Origin: Vibrio sp. NTOU-M3
Lineage (GTDB): Bacteria; Pseudomonadota; Gammaproteobacteria; Enterobacterales; Vibrionaceae
Length of the DNA stretch: 64,000 nt
Assembly: GCF_040869035.1 (NCBI RefSeq)
Contig: NZ_CP162100.1
Location: 1,178,001-1,242,000, forward strand
Direction: 5' to 3'
In this document: positions 1 to 10,631 of the stretch, one piece after another
How the letters are laid out: each line of letters begins with the position of its first letter
Numbering within the stretch: position 1 is the stretch's first letter
The notes under the pieces: model-generated
Told to the model about the DNA's origin: nothing
What the model saw: only the letters and a program-made list of their open reading frames with translations
The model's database searches: none
Program-made: the position numbers and the translations under genes

Positions 1-123
1 TGTGAATACGGCAACCCGTTCACAGCAGCAGTACAAAGCGGCAACTACTACGGTGTGCAGTTCCACCCTGAGCGTTCTTCAAAAGCGGGCGCGAAGCTTA
101 TTCAAAACTTCTTAGAATTATAA
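1..123 (+). CDS. hisH: HisH, imidazole glycerol phosphate synthase glutaminase subunit (3' end only)
   Basis: Only the last 40 codons lie in the window. They encode the C-terminal end of a class I glutamine amidotransferase, with the typical VQFHPERS segment that carries the His and Glu of the catalytic triad. HisH releases ammonia from glutamine for HisF in histidine biosynthesis. The identity is supported by hisA starting 12 bases after the stop and by hisF and hisIE following in the usual his operon order. The start and catalytic Cys lie outside the window. Confidence 0.93.
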   Translation, partial: CEYGNPFTAAVQSGNYYGVQFHPERSSKAGAKLIQNFLEL

Positions 124-1624
<1,501 letters not shown>

Positions 1625-1628
<4 letters not shown>

Positions 1629-2260
1629 GTGTGAAAGCCGCCGAAGTAAGTTCGCTAGCTGAGCGAATCAACTGGGAAAAGGTGGATGGTCTGGTACCTG
1701 CCATCGTACAAGATTTCCAATCAAGCCAAGTGCTGATGATGGGTTACATGAACCAAGATGCGTTGGCAAAAACGGGCGAAACAGGTCAAGTGACGTTCTT
1801 CTCTCGTACTAAAGAGCGTCTTTGGACCAAAGGTGAAACCTCTGGCAACGTATTGCAATTGGTGAACATGCAGCTCGATTGCGACAACGATACATTACTG
1901 GTGAAAGTGAATCCCATTGGTCCCACTTGTCACACTGGCACGACAACCTGCTGGGACGGTGATCCTCAGGAGGAGTCACAAATGGTGTGGCTTCATCAAC
2001 TTGAGCAGCTATTGGCTGCCCGCAAGAGTGCCGACCCAGATTCCTCTTATACTGCCAGTCTTTATGCCCGTGGCACCAAGCGTATTTCGCAAAAAGTGGG
2101 CGAAGAAGGCGTTGAAGTCGCGCTTGCGGCGACGTCGGGCGATAAGGCGGAGTTAGTGTGTGAATCAGCAGATTTGATTTACCACTTAATGGTATTGCTT
2201 CAAGACCAAGGCCTATCGATGAACGATGTAGTGAATAAGTTGAAAGAGCGTCATAAGTAA
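1625..2260 (+). CDS. hisI: HisIE, bifunctional phosphoribosyl-AMP cyclohydrolase / phosphoribosyl-ATP pyrophosphatase
   Basis: A 211-residue fusion that performs steps 2 and 3 of histidine biosynthesis. The N-terminal HisI domain (about residues 10-115) shows the metal-binding DCDND segment and the later Cys pair around [12 protein letters not shown]. The C-terminal HisE domain (about 120-208) has the [13 protein letters not shown] helix and the acidic ESADLIYHL metal site. It overlaps hisF by 4 bases and is followed by a strong terminator, so it is the last gene of the operon. Confidence 0.96.
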
Positions 2261-2297
2261 CCCACGTCGTTTTATGGTAAAGTGATTCAATAATTAA

Positions 2298-2325
2298 AGC
2301 CGTAAGTTCCCCTTACGGCTTTTTT
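2298..2325 (+). terminator. Intrinsic terminator of the his operon
   Basis: AGCCGTAAG is repeated in inverted form as CTTACGGCT around a 5-6 base loop and is followed by a run of T. It lies 37 bases after the hisIE stop and before the yebC ribosome-binding site. Confidence 0.9.
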
Positions 2326-2347
2326 CATTTTGAACTCGGAGAGGTTT

Positions 2348-3097
2348 ATGGCTGGTCATAGTAAGTGGGCGAATATCCGTCATCGTAAAGCGGCACAGGA
2401 TGCCAAACGAGGTAAGATTTTTACCAAACTCATTCGTGAGATTGTGGTTGCTGCGAAAGAAGGTGGTGGTGAGCCAGAAAATAACCCTCGACTTCGTGCC
2501 GCTATCGACAAAGCCCTGTCAAATAACATGACTCGCGATACTGTTAATCGTGCGGTGTCCCGAGGAGCTGGTGGGGAAGGGGATGAAGGAATGGAAACCG
2601 TCATCTATGAGGGTTATGGCCCCGGTGGTACTGCCGTGATGGTTGAGTGTATGACAGATAACCGCAACCGTACCGTCTCTGGTGTGCGTCATGCGTTCTC
2701 AAAAGCGGGTGGTAATCTGGGAACAGATGGAAGTGTTAACTACCTTTTTGAGAAGAAAGGTGTGATCTCATACGAAGCGGGATTAGATGAAGACGAAGTG
2801 ATGGAAGTTGCACTTGAAAGTGGTGCAGATGATATCGAAACTGCGGATGATGGTGCGATTGATGTGTTTACTGCGCCTGCAGATTTTGGGGGCGTAAAAG
2901 ATGCGCTTGATGCGGCTGGGTTTAAGGCAGCAAATGCCGAAGTCTCTCTTATTCCATCCACTAAAGCTGAACTTGACGCCGAGACCGCCCCAAAGTTACT
3001 TCGATTGATTGATGCTCTGGAAGATTTGGATGATGTTCAAGAGGTGTATCACAACGGTGACATTTCCGATGAAGTTGCTGCTTCTCTCGAAGAATAA
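2348..3097 (+). CDS. yebC: YebC/PmpR family transcription or translation regulator
   Basis: A 249-residue protein of the YebC/TACO1 family. It opens with the family signature [15 protein letters not shown] and has the expected three-domain length. Members have been described as DNA-binding regulators (PmpR, YebC) and, in some bacteria and mitochondria, as factors easing translation of proline-rich stretches. An upstream in-frame TTG at 2330 would lie across the ribosome-binding site GGAGAGG (2338-2344), so ATG 2348 is the start. It is a single-gene unit between two terminators. Confidence 0.95.
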   Translation: MAGHSKWANIRHRKAAQDAKRGKIFTKLIREIVVAAKEGGGEPENNPRLRAAIDKALSNNMTRDTVNRAVSRGAGGEGDEGMETVIYEGYGPGGTAVMVECMTDNRNRTVSGVRHAFSKAGGNLGTDGSVNYLFEKKGVISYEAGLDEDEVMEVALESGADDIETADDGAIDVFTAPADFGGVKDALDAAGFKAANAEVSLIPSTKAELDAETAPKLLRLIDALEDLDDVQEVYHNGDISDEVAASLEE

Positions 3098-3102
3098 ATC
3101 AT

Positions 3103-3129
3103 AAAAGCCCCTTACTAAGGGGCTTTTTT
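3103..3129 (+). terminator. Intrinsic terminator after yebC
   Basis: AAAGCCCC and GGGGCTTTTTT form a stem around TTACTAA. The A-rich and T-rich flanks make it usable from both strands, so it can also end the convergent gene at 3134. Confidence 0.88.
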
Positions 3130-3133
3130 CAAT

Positions 3134-4336
3134 TTACATCTCAAACAAGAAGTAATAGCCATAACCAACAAGAAATGCGGGAATTGCTGAGTATATTGTC
3201 GCAATTAATGCCGCTTTTGGTGCCATTGCAATCGCAGGGAATAGCGCATCACCATCGTTTGAAATTGCATTAGAAAGTTGAGCACTCATTGGCACAGCTC
3301 CGGATATGTATAAGCTAGTGACTAATATTTGAGGTCCACACCCTGGTAACATTCCTACAGCAAGGCCAATGAGTGGCATCCAAACACCCCAACCCGAAAA
3401 CAGTTGATGGAGGTCCGCACCGCTATAGAAGGTGGTTAGTTCAAAGGCCATAAATGCTACCACTACCCATGCGGTAACAAAGTTGGTGTCCTGAGCAGCT
3501 TTTTGTAGAGGATGCGATGCAAGGCATTTTTTATCTTCGGAAACCGTCGATTCATAATCCTTGATTTCTTTTGTCATCGCCCAAAGCAACATACTGACAA
3601 CTAAGAGTATTGCACCTAACCATTCAATTGAGCCTGTCGGTAGATTAAAGGTCACATTGGGGTCAACTTGGAACGAGCCCATAAAAGCAATGACAGTTGT
3701 AGGAATGAGTAAGTACTTCCAGAATACACCTTGTAGATTGATTGCTTTTTGCTCAGTTTGAGAAGGTTCAGCATTGCATGAGAAGCTTGACAGTGTTTTT
3801 GCAACTTGTGGGCGTAAGAAATCATCAGAATGAAAGAGGTTCACGACCCAGCCACTCACACAGCCAACGATAACGCCAAGTATCACAACGGCTATACCAA
3901 TATCTGGTTTACTGGCGAGCAAAAGAAATGCAGCATCACCCATTGTTGCAGTTAAAACTGCAACAATGGCTCCGAAGCCAACCCGACCACTAACAAATTG
4001 TGTTGTAACGATGATGGCCCCACCACAACCCGGCAAGGCACCTAATAAGGCTGCAAACAGAACTTGGTAATAGCGTGACGAATTGTATAACGTTGCGATA
4101 CGGCTTTGTTTACTGAAGAAGCGAGAAATGTAATGGTAAATTGCGAGTGTGAAAGCGACATAACTCGAAACTGCCCAAAATGCATCAGATAACGTATTTA
4201 CAGTGACTTCCCTTGTGCCATCAACAGCAAGTAATGCAATAAGACACAAAGGTAAAATCAAACGCTTATAGGCTAGATCAAATTGCGATAAACAAAGCCA
4301 CTGCGGTAAATGGGGGAAAGCTCTAAGCGTATTCAT
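3134..4336 (-). CDS. Putative manganese/heavy-metal exporter, ArsP_2 (DUF2899-like) membrane protein
   Basis: A 400-residue polytopic membrane protein with about ten hydrophobic segments. Two similar motifs, ALPGCGGAIIVT in the N-terminal half and MLPGCGPQILVT in the C-terminal half, show an internal duplication. They are typical of the family databases call a putative manganese transporter or 10-TM metal exporter (DUF2899/ArsP_2). The family name is from memory, and no substrate is shown by the sequence. Two Fur-type boxes lie just upstream, and the divergent neighbour encodes a manganese-dependent pyrophosphatase, so a role in manganese or iron balance is likely. The start at 4336 has AGGT 7-9 bases upstream. 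Confidence 0.75.
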   Translation of the reverse strand: MNTLRAFPHLPQWLCLSQFDLAYKRLILPLCLIALLAVDGTREVTVNTLSDAFWAVSSYVAFTLAIYHYISRFFSKQSRIATLYNSSRYYQVLFAALLGALPGCGGAIIVTTQFVSGRVGFGAIVAVLTATMGDAAFLLLASKPDIGIAVVILGVIVGCVSGWVVNLFHSDDFLRPQVAKTLSSFSCNAEPSQTEQKAINLQGVFWKYLLIPTTVIAFMGSFQVDPNVTFNLPTGSIEWLGAILLVVSMLLWAMTKEIKDYESTVSEDKKCLASHPLQKAAQDTNFVTAWVVVAFMAFELTTFYSGADLHQLFSGWGVWMPLIGLAVGMLPGCGPQILVTSLYISGAVPMSAQLSNAISNDGDALFPAIAMAPKAALIATIYSAIPAFLVGYGYYFLFEM

Positions 4337-4351
4337 AATGACCTACATGAA

Positions 4352-4396
4352 AATGCGAATTATTATCAATACTACCTTAATGCGAATTATTATCAA
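4352..4396 (-). promoter_or_regulatory. Two tandem Fur-type boxes upstream of the metal exporter
   Basis: The 18-mer AATGCGAATTATTATCAA occurs exactly twice, at 4352-4369 and 4379-4396, with a 27-base period. Each copy fits the gamma-proteobacterial Fur pattern AATGANAATNATTNTCATT closely. On the minus strand a TTGATA -35 falls in the distal copy and a TAGTAT -10 sits 16 bases further on, between the copies. Bound Fur would therefore cover the promoter. The boxes are seen in the sequence; assignment to Fur is by consensus. Confidence 0.75.
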
Positions 4397-4522
4397 CAAT
4401 AACTTTCAGACACGTTTTTCTTTTTTGTAAGTCATGACAAATTTCAAAAATCAGGTAAAGTAATCACCTTTCGTGAGTAATAGCCCCAATTAGGGCTCGT
4501 ATAGTCTTAAATAGGAAAAGAG

Positions 4523-5428
4523 ATGATTCTAGTAGTAGGTCACAAAAACCCTGATAGCGATAGTATCTGTAGTGCACTAGTAGCCACTGAGCTACTTAAA
4601 GCACGTGGCGTAGAAGCTATGCCAATTCGCCAAGGCGAAATCAACCGTGAAACACAACATATCCTAGAAGTAGCAGGTGCAGAAGTGCCAGAACTACGCA
4701 CTTCTGTTGCGGGTGAGAAAATCTGGTTGGTGGATTACTCAGATCTAGCACAAGCGCCAGATGATGTGGCTGAAGCTGAAATCCTAGGTATTGTTGACCA
4801 CCACCGTCTAGGCGATGTGATGACGGTAAACCCAATGGAAGCTTGGATCTGGCCAGTTGGTTGTACAAACACCGTACTTTTCAACATGTTTAAGATTGAA
4901 GGTCATGAAATCACACCTAAAATCGCTAAATTGATGATGTCTGCAATTCTTTCTGACACCGTTGGCTTTGCTTCACCAACCTGCACGCAAAAAGATAAAG
5001 ATGCTGTTGAAGAACTAGCAAAAATCGCAGATGTATGTGATGTAGATGCGTTCATCAAAGACCTTCTTATCGCGAAAACGAACATCGAAGGTCTTTCTGC
5101 AGCAGAGCTAGTAGAAAAAGATCTAAAAGGTTACCCATTCAATGGTCGTGACGTTGTTGTAGGTCAAGTTGAGCTGGCGACACTTGAGCAAGTAGATGGC
5201 ATGATCGATGCGCTTGAAGCTGATCTAGAGCGTCGCTGTGCTGAAGATGGTCTTGCATTTGCTGCAGTGATGCTAACAGATATCACGACCGCTCAGACTC
5301 GCCTTCTACACAAAGGTGAATGGTCTGAAAAACTCGTTAAGCACGAGCAAGACGGTATGCTGATGATGGAAAACACATTGAGCCGTAAGAAACAAGGTTG
5401 GCCTTGGCTTCAAACTGAACTTGCTTAA
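4523..5428 (+). CDS. ppaC: Manganese-dependent (family II) inorganic pyrophosphatase
   Basis: A 301-residue DHH-superfamily enzyme that hydrolyses pyrophosphate. Metal ligands are visible in GHKNPDSDS (His7, Asp11, Asp13), in VDYSD near residue 71 and in the DHH motif at 92-94. The C-terminal DHHA2 domain ends with the substrate-binding SRKKQ motif. Length is normal for PpaC. It has its own ribosome-binding site (AGGAAAAGAG) and terminator. The divergent neighbour is a putative manganese exporter, which fits because this enzyme class needs Mn2+ or Co2+. Confidence 0.95.
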   Translation: MILVVGHKNPDSDSICSALVATELLKARGVEAMPIRQGEINRETQHILEVAGAEVPELRTSVAGEKIWLVDYSDLAQAPDDVAEAEILGIVDHHRLGDVMTVNPMEAWIWPVGCTNTVLFNMFKIEGHEITPKIAKLMMSAILSDTVGFASPTCTQKDKDAVEELAKIADVCDVDAFIKDLLIAKTNIEGLSAAELVEKDLKGYPFNGRDVVVGQVELATLEQVDGMIDALEADLERRCAEDGLAFAAVMLTDITTAQTRLLHKGEWSEKLVKHEQDGMLMMENTLSRKKQGWPWLQTELA

Positions 5429-5445
5429 TTTGTTGCTTCTTACTG

Positions 5446-5472
5446 AAAAGCCCGCGTTTGCGGGCTTTTTTA
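5446..5472 (+). terminator. Bidirectional terminator after ppaC
   Basis: AAAAGCCCGC and GCGGGCTTTTTT form a strong stem around GTTT. It lies between two convergent genes and has T-runs in both directions. Confidence 0.9.
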
Positions 5473-5493
5473 TTCTTTACTTTAAGCGATGAG

Positions 5494-5793
5494 TTATTTT
5501 TTCAGGTCAATTTCACGCTCTATCGCATTAGTTTCCACTTCAGGATTTTGTGAAAACTTAGTGACTGCCCAATCATTCATGTGTTTCAGAATCGCTGAAA
5601 CAGCATGTTCTTTAGTCGCTTCTTCAGAGCTTTCTAATTCTAACGCTTGTTTAGGGTGTGAACCTGTCGCGTCTTCTGCAATATGGAGCCAGTCTGGATG
5701 CCAATAATATGGCTGCCCGTGTGGCGACGTCCAGCTGTGAACCCCGTTACTTTCGCCTTTATACTGAATATCGCCTGCGTTGTATTTTGTCAT
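5494..5793 (-). CDS. Small protein of unknown function, paralogue of the gene at 5967
   Basis: I do not recognise a named family. The 99-residue protein has no signal peptide or membrane segment. Residues 11-40 contain NGVHSWTSPHG and YYWHPDWLHIAED, which also occur with few changes in the gene 170 bases upstream. The rest is a charged helical tail ending in DLKK. The reading frame is open to TTG 5832, but ATG 5793 (MTKYNAG) is preferred. It aligns residue for residue with the start of the paralogue and has GAG about 9 bases upstream. Confidence 0.75.
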   Translation of the reverse strand: MTKYNAGDIQYKGESNGVHSWTSPHGQPYYWHPDWLHIAEDATGSHPKQALELESSEEATKEHAVSAILKHMNDWAVTKFSQNPEVETNAIEREIDLKK

Positions 5794-5923
5794 TGTTATC
5801 ATCTCTATTTTGTTTGGCATTTGTGCCATCAATATTCATTATTAAAGTAATCAAACTGGCATTGGAAATATGTGATGCAAAACGTTTGCTTATGCAAAGT
5901 GTAAAGAAATTAACTTGAGACGA

Positions 5924-5950
5924 TCAGATAAGCCGAGGTGACTTATCTGA
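5924..5950. other. Perfect 9-bp hairpin between the two small paralogues
   Basis: TCAGATAAG and CTTATCTGA form a perfect 9-bp stem around a 9-base loop. It lies 17 bases after the stop of the gene at 5967 and has no T-run on the minus strand. It could be a weak terminator or an RNA-processing structure between the two genes. Confidence 0.6.
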
Positions 5951-5966
5951 TAATAAGGGGAGGGTA

Positions 5967-6197
5967 TTACTCGTCGTTTAAGTGGTCGATGATGGTCTTC
6001 TTCGCATGGTCTTCTGTTGCTGACGTACCGTCTTCAACATTAATGTCATGCTTACCATGTAAACCCGTTATATCTTCTGCGACGTGCAACCAGTCTGGAT
6101 GCCAGTAGTATGGCTGTGTCCCTTGAGGGTGAGTCCAGCTGTGCACTCCGTTTGTTGCTCCGTTGTAATAGAGATCTTCAATTTTAAACACTTTCAT
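5967..6197 (-). CDS. Small protein of unknown function, paralogue of the gene at 5494
   Basis: A 76-residue soluble protein. It aligns from its first residue with the downstream gene: both have 15 residues before NGVHSW, followed by YYWHPDWLHVAEDITG. This protein lacks the longer C-terminal tail and ends in LNDE. The conserved block is rich in Trp, His and Tyr, which suggests a compact binding or metal-coordinating fold, but no function can be assigned. GGAG lies 9 bases before the ATG. The pair is a tandem duplication that has diverged. Confidence 0.78.
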   Translation of the reverse strand: MKVFKIEDLYYNGATNGVHSWTHPQGTQPYYWHPDWLHVAEDITGLHGKHDINVEDGTSATEDHAKKTIIDHLNDE

Positions 6198-6283
6198 GAT
6201 TAACGCTCCGAAGTGAAGTACACACTGTTAGTATGGTTGATTTTCTAGCAGTATGAAAATCAAATTGAGCAAAGTAACAGGCA

Positions 6284-6315
6284 ATAAAAAAGCCTCCGTA
6301 TAAGGAGGCTTTTAT
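6284..6315 (-). terminator. Intrinsic terminator after asnS
   Basis: AAAAGCCTCC and GGAGGCTTTT form a stem around GTATAA just after the asnS stop. On the minus strand the stem is followed by a T-run. Confidence 0.88.
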
Positions 6316-6331
6316 TCACAAAGTTCAGTTT

Positions 6332-7732
6332 TTAGAAGTTTGCGCTTCTTGGTGTACGTGGGAATGGGATCACGTCACGAACGTTGCCCATACCTGTTAC
6401 GTAAGAAACTAGACGCTCGAAGCCAAGACCGAAGCCTGCGTGTGGCACTGTGCCGTAACGACGTAGGTCGCGGTACCAGTTCATGTGCTCTGGATCGATG
6501 CCGATTTCACGCATACGCTCATCTAGAATGTCTAGACGCTCTTCACGTTGAGAACCACCGATGATTTCGCCGATGCCAGGTGCAAGAACGTCCATCGCAG
6601 CTACTGTTTTACCATCGTCATTTAGACGCATGTAGAATGCTTTGATGTCTTTCGGGTAGTTTTTAACGATTACAGGCGCTTTGAAGTGCTCTTCAGCAAG
6701 GTAGCGCTCGTGCTCAGAGGACATATCGATACCCCACTCAACAGGGAATTCGAACTCACGACCAGAATCAAGAAGGATTTGGATCGCGTCAGTGTAGTCT
6801 ACTTGAGCGAAGTCAGAAGAAACGAACTTCTCAAGACGAGTGATTGCTTCTTTGTCGATACGTTGAGCGAAGAACTCTAGGTCATCACGACATTCTTCTA
6901 GTGCTGCTTTAAACACGTACTTAAGCATGTCTTCAGATAGTTTCGCAATGTCATTGAGATCTGCGAATGCTACTTCAGGTTCAACCATCCAGAATTCTGC
7001 TAGGTGGCGGCTAGTGTTTGAGTTTTCAGCACGGAAAGTAGGGCCGAACGTGTAAACTTTGCTTAGTGCACAAGCGTAAGCTTCACCGTTAAGCTGACCA
7101 GATACTGTTAGGAAGGTTTCTTTACCGAAGAAATCTTCGTTGTAGTCTACTTTGCCTTCTTCTGTACGAGGTAGGTTTTCCATGTCTAGCGTAGAAACGC
7201 GGAACATTTCACCAGCACCCTCAGCATCAGAAGCTGTGATCAGTGGTGCAGATACCCAAAAGTAACCTTGCTCGTGGTAGAAGCGGTGGATCGCTTGAGA
7301 TAGACAGTTACGTACACGTGCAACCGCACCGATTACGTTTGTACGCGGACGTAGGTGCGCAACTTCACGTAGGTACTCGATAGAGTGACGAGTTTTTGCC
7401 ATTGGATAAGTGTCAGCGTCTTCAACCCAGCCAACTACTTTAACGTCAGTTGCTGCTAGCTCGAAGTCTTGACCTTTCGCAGGAGACTCAACAATCTTAC
7501 CAGTTACTTCAACAGAACAGCCTGTAGTTAGCTTAAGAACTTCGTTGTCGTAATTATTAAGATTATTAGGGACCACGGCCTGAATCGGGTCGAAACAAGA
7601 GCCGTCATAAATGGCAAGGAAAGAGATTCCAGCTTTGGAATCACGACGCGAACGGATCCAGCCGCGAACAGTGACTTCACTGTCTACCGCTAGCTGACCT
7701 TTCAATACGTCTGATACAGGCGCGTAAGTCAT
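6332..7732 (-). CDS. asnS: Asparaginyl-tRNA synthetase
   Basis: A 466-residue class IIb aminoacyl-tRNA synthetase that charges tRNA-Asn. The N-terminal OB-fold domain ([20 protein letters not shown]) recognises the anticodon. The catalytic domain shows class II motif 2 around [22 protein letters not shown] and motif 3 in [10 protein letters not shown] near the C terminus. The frame opens at 7750 with six extra codons. ATG 7732 ([10 protein letters not shown]) matches the usual family start and has GGAG 12 bases upstream. It is a single gene closed by its own terminator. Confidence 0.96.
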   Translation of the reverse strand: MTYAPVSDVLKGQLAVDSEVTVRGWIRSRRDSKAGISFLAIYDGSCFDPIQAVVPNNLNNYDNEVLKLTTGCSVEVTGKIVESPAKGQDFELAATDVKVVGWVEDADTYPMAKTRHSIEYLREVAHLRPRTNVIGAVARVRNCLSQAIHRFYHEQGYFWVSAPLITASDAEGAGEMFRVSTLDMENLPRTEEGKVDYNEDFFGKETFLTVSGQLNGEAYACALSKVYTFGPTFRAENSNTSRHLAEFWMVEPEVAFADLNDIAKLSEDMLKYVFKAALEECRDDLEFFAQRIDKEAITRLEKFVSSDFAQVDYTDAIQILLDSGREFEFPVEWGIDMSSEHERYLAEEHFKAPVIVKNYPKDIKAFYMRLNDDGKTVAAMDVLAPGIGEIIGGSQREERLDILDERMREIGIDPEHMNWYRDLRRYGTVPHAGFGLGFERLVSYVTGMGNVRDVIPFPRTPRSANF

Positions 7733-7925
7733 GTTTTCAATATTCTCCATTGAGGTGAAAATTCAACCCAATACCTGCTTATTGCACTGAGTGCCTAAAA
7801 AGTAAGCAAAATATTGGGTTGGATAGAATTTTTACTATTTCAACGGAACATATTACCTGTCATCTCGTCAGCTTCAACCTTTATTCTCATTTGCCAAGAG
7901 AAAAACGCAGCAATTTCGCGTATTT

Positions 7926-9533
7926 CTATCGATTAAGAGTAAATTGATTTAAAAGTGATTCAAGTTGCTCAGACGATTGCTCAAGATTTACGCTGATGTT
8001 TCTTGTTTTAGCCGCAGATTGAGAGGTTTCGTTCGCATGCCGTGTGATGGTTTCAGCCTTATATTGAATATCTTCACTTAACTGAGTTGTGGTACCAGTT
8101 TGCTGCTGAATTGACTGAGCATGACTGAGTGCTTGCTGCATTTCTGTGACCACAGAATTCATTGCTTCGACAAGTTGCTCTACTTCAGCAGAACGCTGGT
8201 GAGCAGTACCACAAACCCTATCGACTGACTGCATAGAAGTTTGGCCATCATTTTGAAACTGGTTAATAATGGTTTCAATGTTACATGTTGCCTCAGCAGT
8301 TCGACTTGCCAGCTGGCGAACCTCGTCTGCTACCACAGCAAAACCACGGCCTTGTTCTCCCGCTCTGGCCGCTTCAATGGCTGCATTTAAAGCAAGCAGA
8401 TTTGTTTGTTCCGCAACACCTTTAATGACTTCAAGAATCGTCGTGACTTCTCCGGTTTGGTTATTAAGACCGACAATGCTGTGTTTAACATCTTCAATTT
8501 CTTGTACCAGATTTTTAATATCCGTACTGGCGTTGTGTGCCTTAGTTGCGCTTTGTTCTGCAAGCTGCGTTGTATGAAGAATGAGCTTTGAAGCTTCTTT
8601 TGTTGATTGCTCAACCAACGCTTGTTGTGACTGCATATGCTCAATGTTGGTTTCGACGTCGGAGGTTTCATTTTGTTGGTTTTTTGCTGCTCGATCTGTT
8701 GTGAGAGCAACATCTGTTAACTCACCGGCAGATATCGTGAGGGAATGGGAGGTGTGTTGTACGTTTTTTAGCCCTTGGCTCACGGTTTCTATAAATGAAT
8801 TGATTGATGTTACCATCTGTCCTAATTCATCTTTTGAACGGCTATGCAGGCGCTGGGAAAGATCTTTCGTTCGACTCACTTCTTGCATGAATTGAGAAGC
8901 ATTTTGAATAGGTTTGACAATCATTTTTCGAATTAATGCAAGCGTGATAATAAAACCAATAAATGCAATACCTGCCATGATCACAATGGCAATCATGGTA
9001 CGTTGGTTAATCAGGGTTTCAATATGAGAAAGGTTATACTCTAGCCGAACTGCGCCTAGAACTTCTCCTTCTGCGGCCATATGGCAAGCCACGCAATTGG
9101 TCCCACGATAGTTTTCACTTGACTTCATGGGAAGTGCAACGACAAGTCCTTGTCCCCAATCTGCCATGATCGGTTCGATGACAAGTTCACCAGAAAGCGC
9201 TCTACGATCAATATCATCAACTGGTTTTTGGTTCTCATCTCCGGGGCCATAGAGTTTACTGACTAACTCTGAACGAAGAACGCGAACCTGCTCAATACCT
9301 TCTTGTATTAGAGCCTTTTGGCGTAATGTTTCTTTCTGCGCCATAGTGCCAGTGAGCATCATCATGTTCAGACTGTCAAAATAGTTGCTTGCTTTGTCGT
9401 GCAACTGCTCACTAAGAACTGAGTTAATCAGATTTCGTTGTTGGATGTATTGATAAATGGTTGAGCCAGTAAGCACTAAAGTAAACACAATGACTAAAGT
9501 CACGAGGAGTTTTTTTGTTATTGTCATGCTCAT
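7926..9533 (-). CDS. Methyl-accepting chemotaxis protein with a periplasmic c-type heme motif
   Basis: A 535-residue chemoreceptor. TM1 spans about residues 8-28 and TM2 about 180-202, enclosing a roughly 150-residue periplasmic domain. That domain contains GTNCVACH, a CxxCH heme-c attachment motif at residues 147-151. A HAMP domain follows (about 203-255), and the cytoplasmic signalling hairpin has the conserved tip [32 protein letters not shown]. Receptors and cyclases with a similar single-heme sensor domain are known in Geobacter and Shewanella, where they sense redox state or small gases. The ligand here is not known. It is monocistronic. Confidence 0.92.
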   Translation of the reverse strand: MSMTITKKLLVTLVIVFTLVLTGSTIYQYIQQRNLINSVLSEQLHDKASNYFDSLNMMMLTGTMAQKETLRQKALIQEGIEQVRVLRSELVSKLYGPGDENQKPVDDIDRRALSGELVIEPIMADWGQGLVVALPMKSSENYRGTNCVACHMAAEGEVLGAVRLEYNLSHIETLINQRTMIAIVIMAGIAFIGFIITLALIRKMIVKPIQNASQFMQEVSRTKDLSQRLHSRSKDELGQMVTSINSFIETVSQGLKNVQHTSHSLTISAGELTDVALTTDRAAKNQQNETSDVETNIEHMQSQQALVEQSTKEASKLILHTTQLAEQSATKAHNASTDIKNLVQEIEDVKHSIVGLNNQTGEVTTILEVIKGVAEQTNLLALNAAIEAARAGEQGRGFAVVADEVRQLASRTAEATCNIETIINQFQNDGQTSMQSVDRVCGTAHQRSAEVEQLVEAMNSVVTEMQQALSHAQSIQQQTGTTTQLSEDIQYKAETITRHANETSQSAAKTRNISVNLEQSSEQLESLLNQFTLNR

Positions 9534-9819
9534 ATTAGTAGTGATGAATTATTGGAATAGACATAACAATTTTGCTTGAATTCTGTACGGTGAAAAAGAC
9601 GTGTTGGAATGGAATGTGACCATAAACAAAATGTGGATTTTGTAAATGTGATGTAAGTGTTGGGTTATCAAATCATTGGCGGAATGACAGAAAATCGACA
9701 TAAGACAAAGGTCTAAATGGCGATTAAATTAAAGGCAAACGCTTACTGTGCTTATCCGCTTGTGTCGAGAAAAGATATTCCTTAGTATTGCGTCTCTTTT
9801 GAAAAGTCTGAGAAACGAA

Positions 9820-10182
9820 ATGAAAACCGAATTGTATAAAGAATTCATGTTTGAAGCTGCACATCACCTCCCGCATGTACCAGAAGGGCACAAGTGTGGA
9901 CGTTTGCATGGGCACTCATTCTTAGTTCGCCTTTATGTAGAAGGTGAAGTGGATCCACATACTGGTTGGGTTGTTGATTTCGCAGAAATTAAGGCGGCAT
10001 TCAAACCTATTTATGACCGCTTAGATCATTACTACTTAAATGACATCGAAGGTTTGGAAAATCCAACCAGCGAAGTGTTAGCAAAATGGATCTGGCAGCA
10101 GCTTAAGCCAAATCTACCTTTATTAAGTAAGGTAGAGATCAAAGAAACCTGTACTGCGGGTTGTATATATAAAGGCGAGTAA
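9820..10182 (+). CDS. queD: QueD, 6-carboxy-5,6,7,8-tetrahydropterin synthase
   Basis: A 120-residue enzyme of the QueD/6-pyruvoyl-tetrahydropterin synthase family that acts in the queuosine precursor pathway. Zinc-binding His residues are visible in FEAAHHLPH and in RLHGHSF, and the catalytic Cys is in HKCGRLHGH. The C-terminal [10 protein letters not shown] segment carries the conserved substrate-binding Glu. The frame is open from 9748, but [15 protein letters not shown] at 9820 matches the family start and leaves normal length. It stands alone between a divergent chemoreceptor and a terminator. Confidence 0.93.
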   Translation: MKTELYKEFMFEAAHHLPHVPEGHKCGRLHGHSFLVRLYVEGEVDPHTGWVVDFAEIKAAFKPIYDRLDHYYLNDIEGLENPTSEVLAKWIWQQLKPNLPLLSKVEIKETCTAGCIYKGE

Positions 10183-10194
10183 TAGTTGTGATGA

Positions 10195-10225
10195 GAAAAA
10201 GCGAAGCTTAGGCTTCGCTTTTTTG
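10195..10225 (+). terminator. Intrinsic terminator after queD
   Basis: AAAAAGCGAAGC and GCTTCGCTTTTTT pair around TTAG, 12 bases after the queD stop. Confidence 0.9.
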
Positions 10226-10631
10226 CATTTGGAAAGTTGTTAATTATAGAGTTGCATTTGTCCAAAAAAATAGGCATTGCAATCGACTCCTTACAAGTTA
10301 TGATGAATCGTCTCTTGCTGTTAAGAGGCCTGCTGCGAAGGATTCGCTGCATCGTTACCTTAAGGAATGTCTAGCTGTAATGGACGTCTCAATGATTTTC
10401 AAAATTACCCAACCAATTATTGAACCGACAGAAGGTTCGCCCCATCTTGCGAAACTGGCACATATTAATTCTACTGCTATTGCTTTTTGTCGTTTCTATC
10501 ACGCCTTCTCTGTCTCTTTTTCTCGCACTTTTCTCTTTAAAGCCCGCTATTCGTATTGCTTTTGATTGTTAGCCATCGCGCTAGGCAAGCGCATCTTTCT
10601 CTATACATTCATCAAACAGAATACGAAAAAT
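10226..10631 (+). promoter_or_regulatory. Long structured leader upstream of the aromatic permease
   Basis: About 400 bases without a confident gene. A promoter-like pair is seen: TTGCAA at 10277-10282 and TATGAT at 10299-10304, spaced 16. Two hairpins follow the predicted start: CTCTT/AAGAG (10312-10327) and GCGAA/TTCGC (10335-10347). A 61-codon frame (10380-10565) then ends 66 bases before the permease start. Its last third is rich in Phe and Tyr (FCRFYHAF, then TFLFKARYSYCF). A transcribed, possibly attenuating leader is inferred. No T-run terminator is visible in it. Confidence 0.4.

Noticed and set aside
5873..5890. PurR-like site GCAAAACGTTTGC between the two small paralogues
   Set aside because: It has one extra base in the left arm compared with the PurR palindrome and the neighbouring genes have no link to purines.
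10380..10565. 61-codon frame as an ordinary protein gene
   Set aside because: The ribosome-binding site is weak, the middle is low-complexity, and position suggests at most a leader peptide. It is described under the leader region instead.
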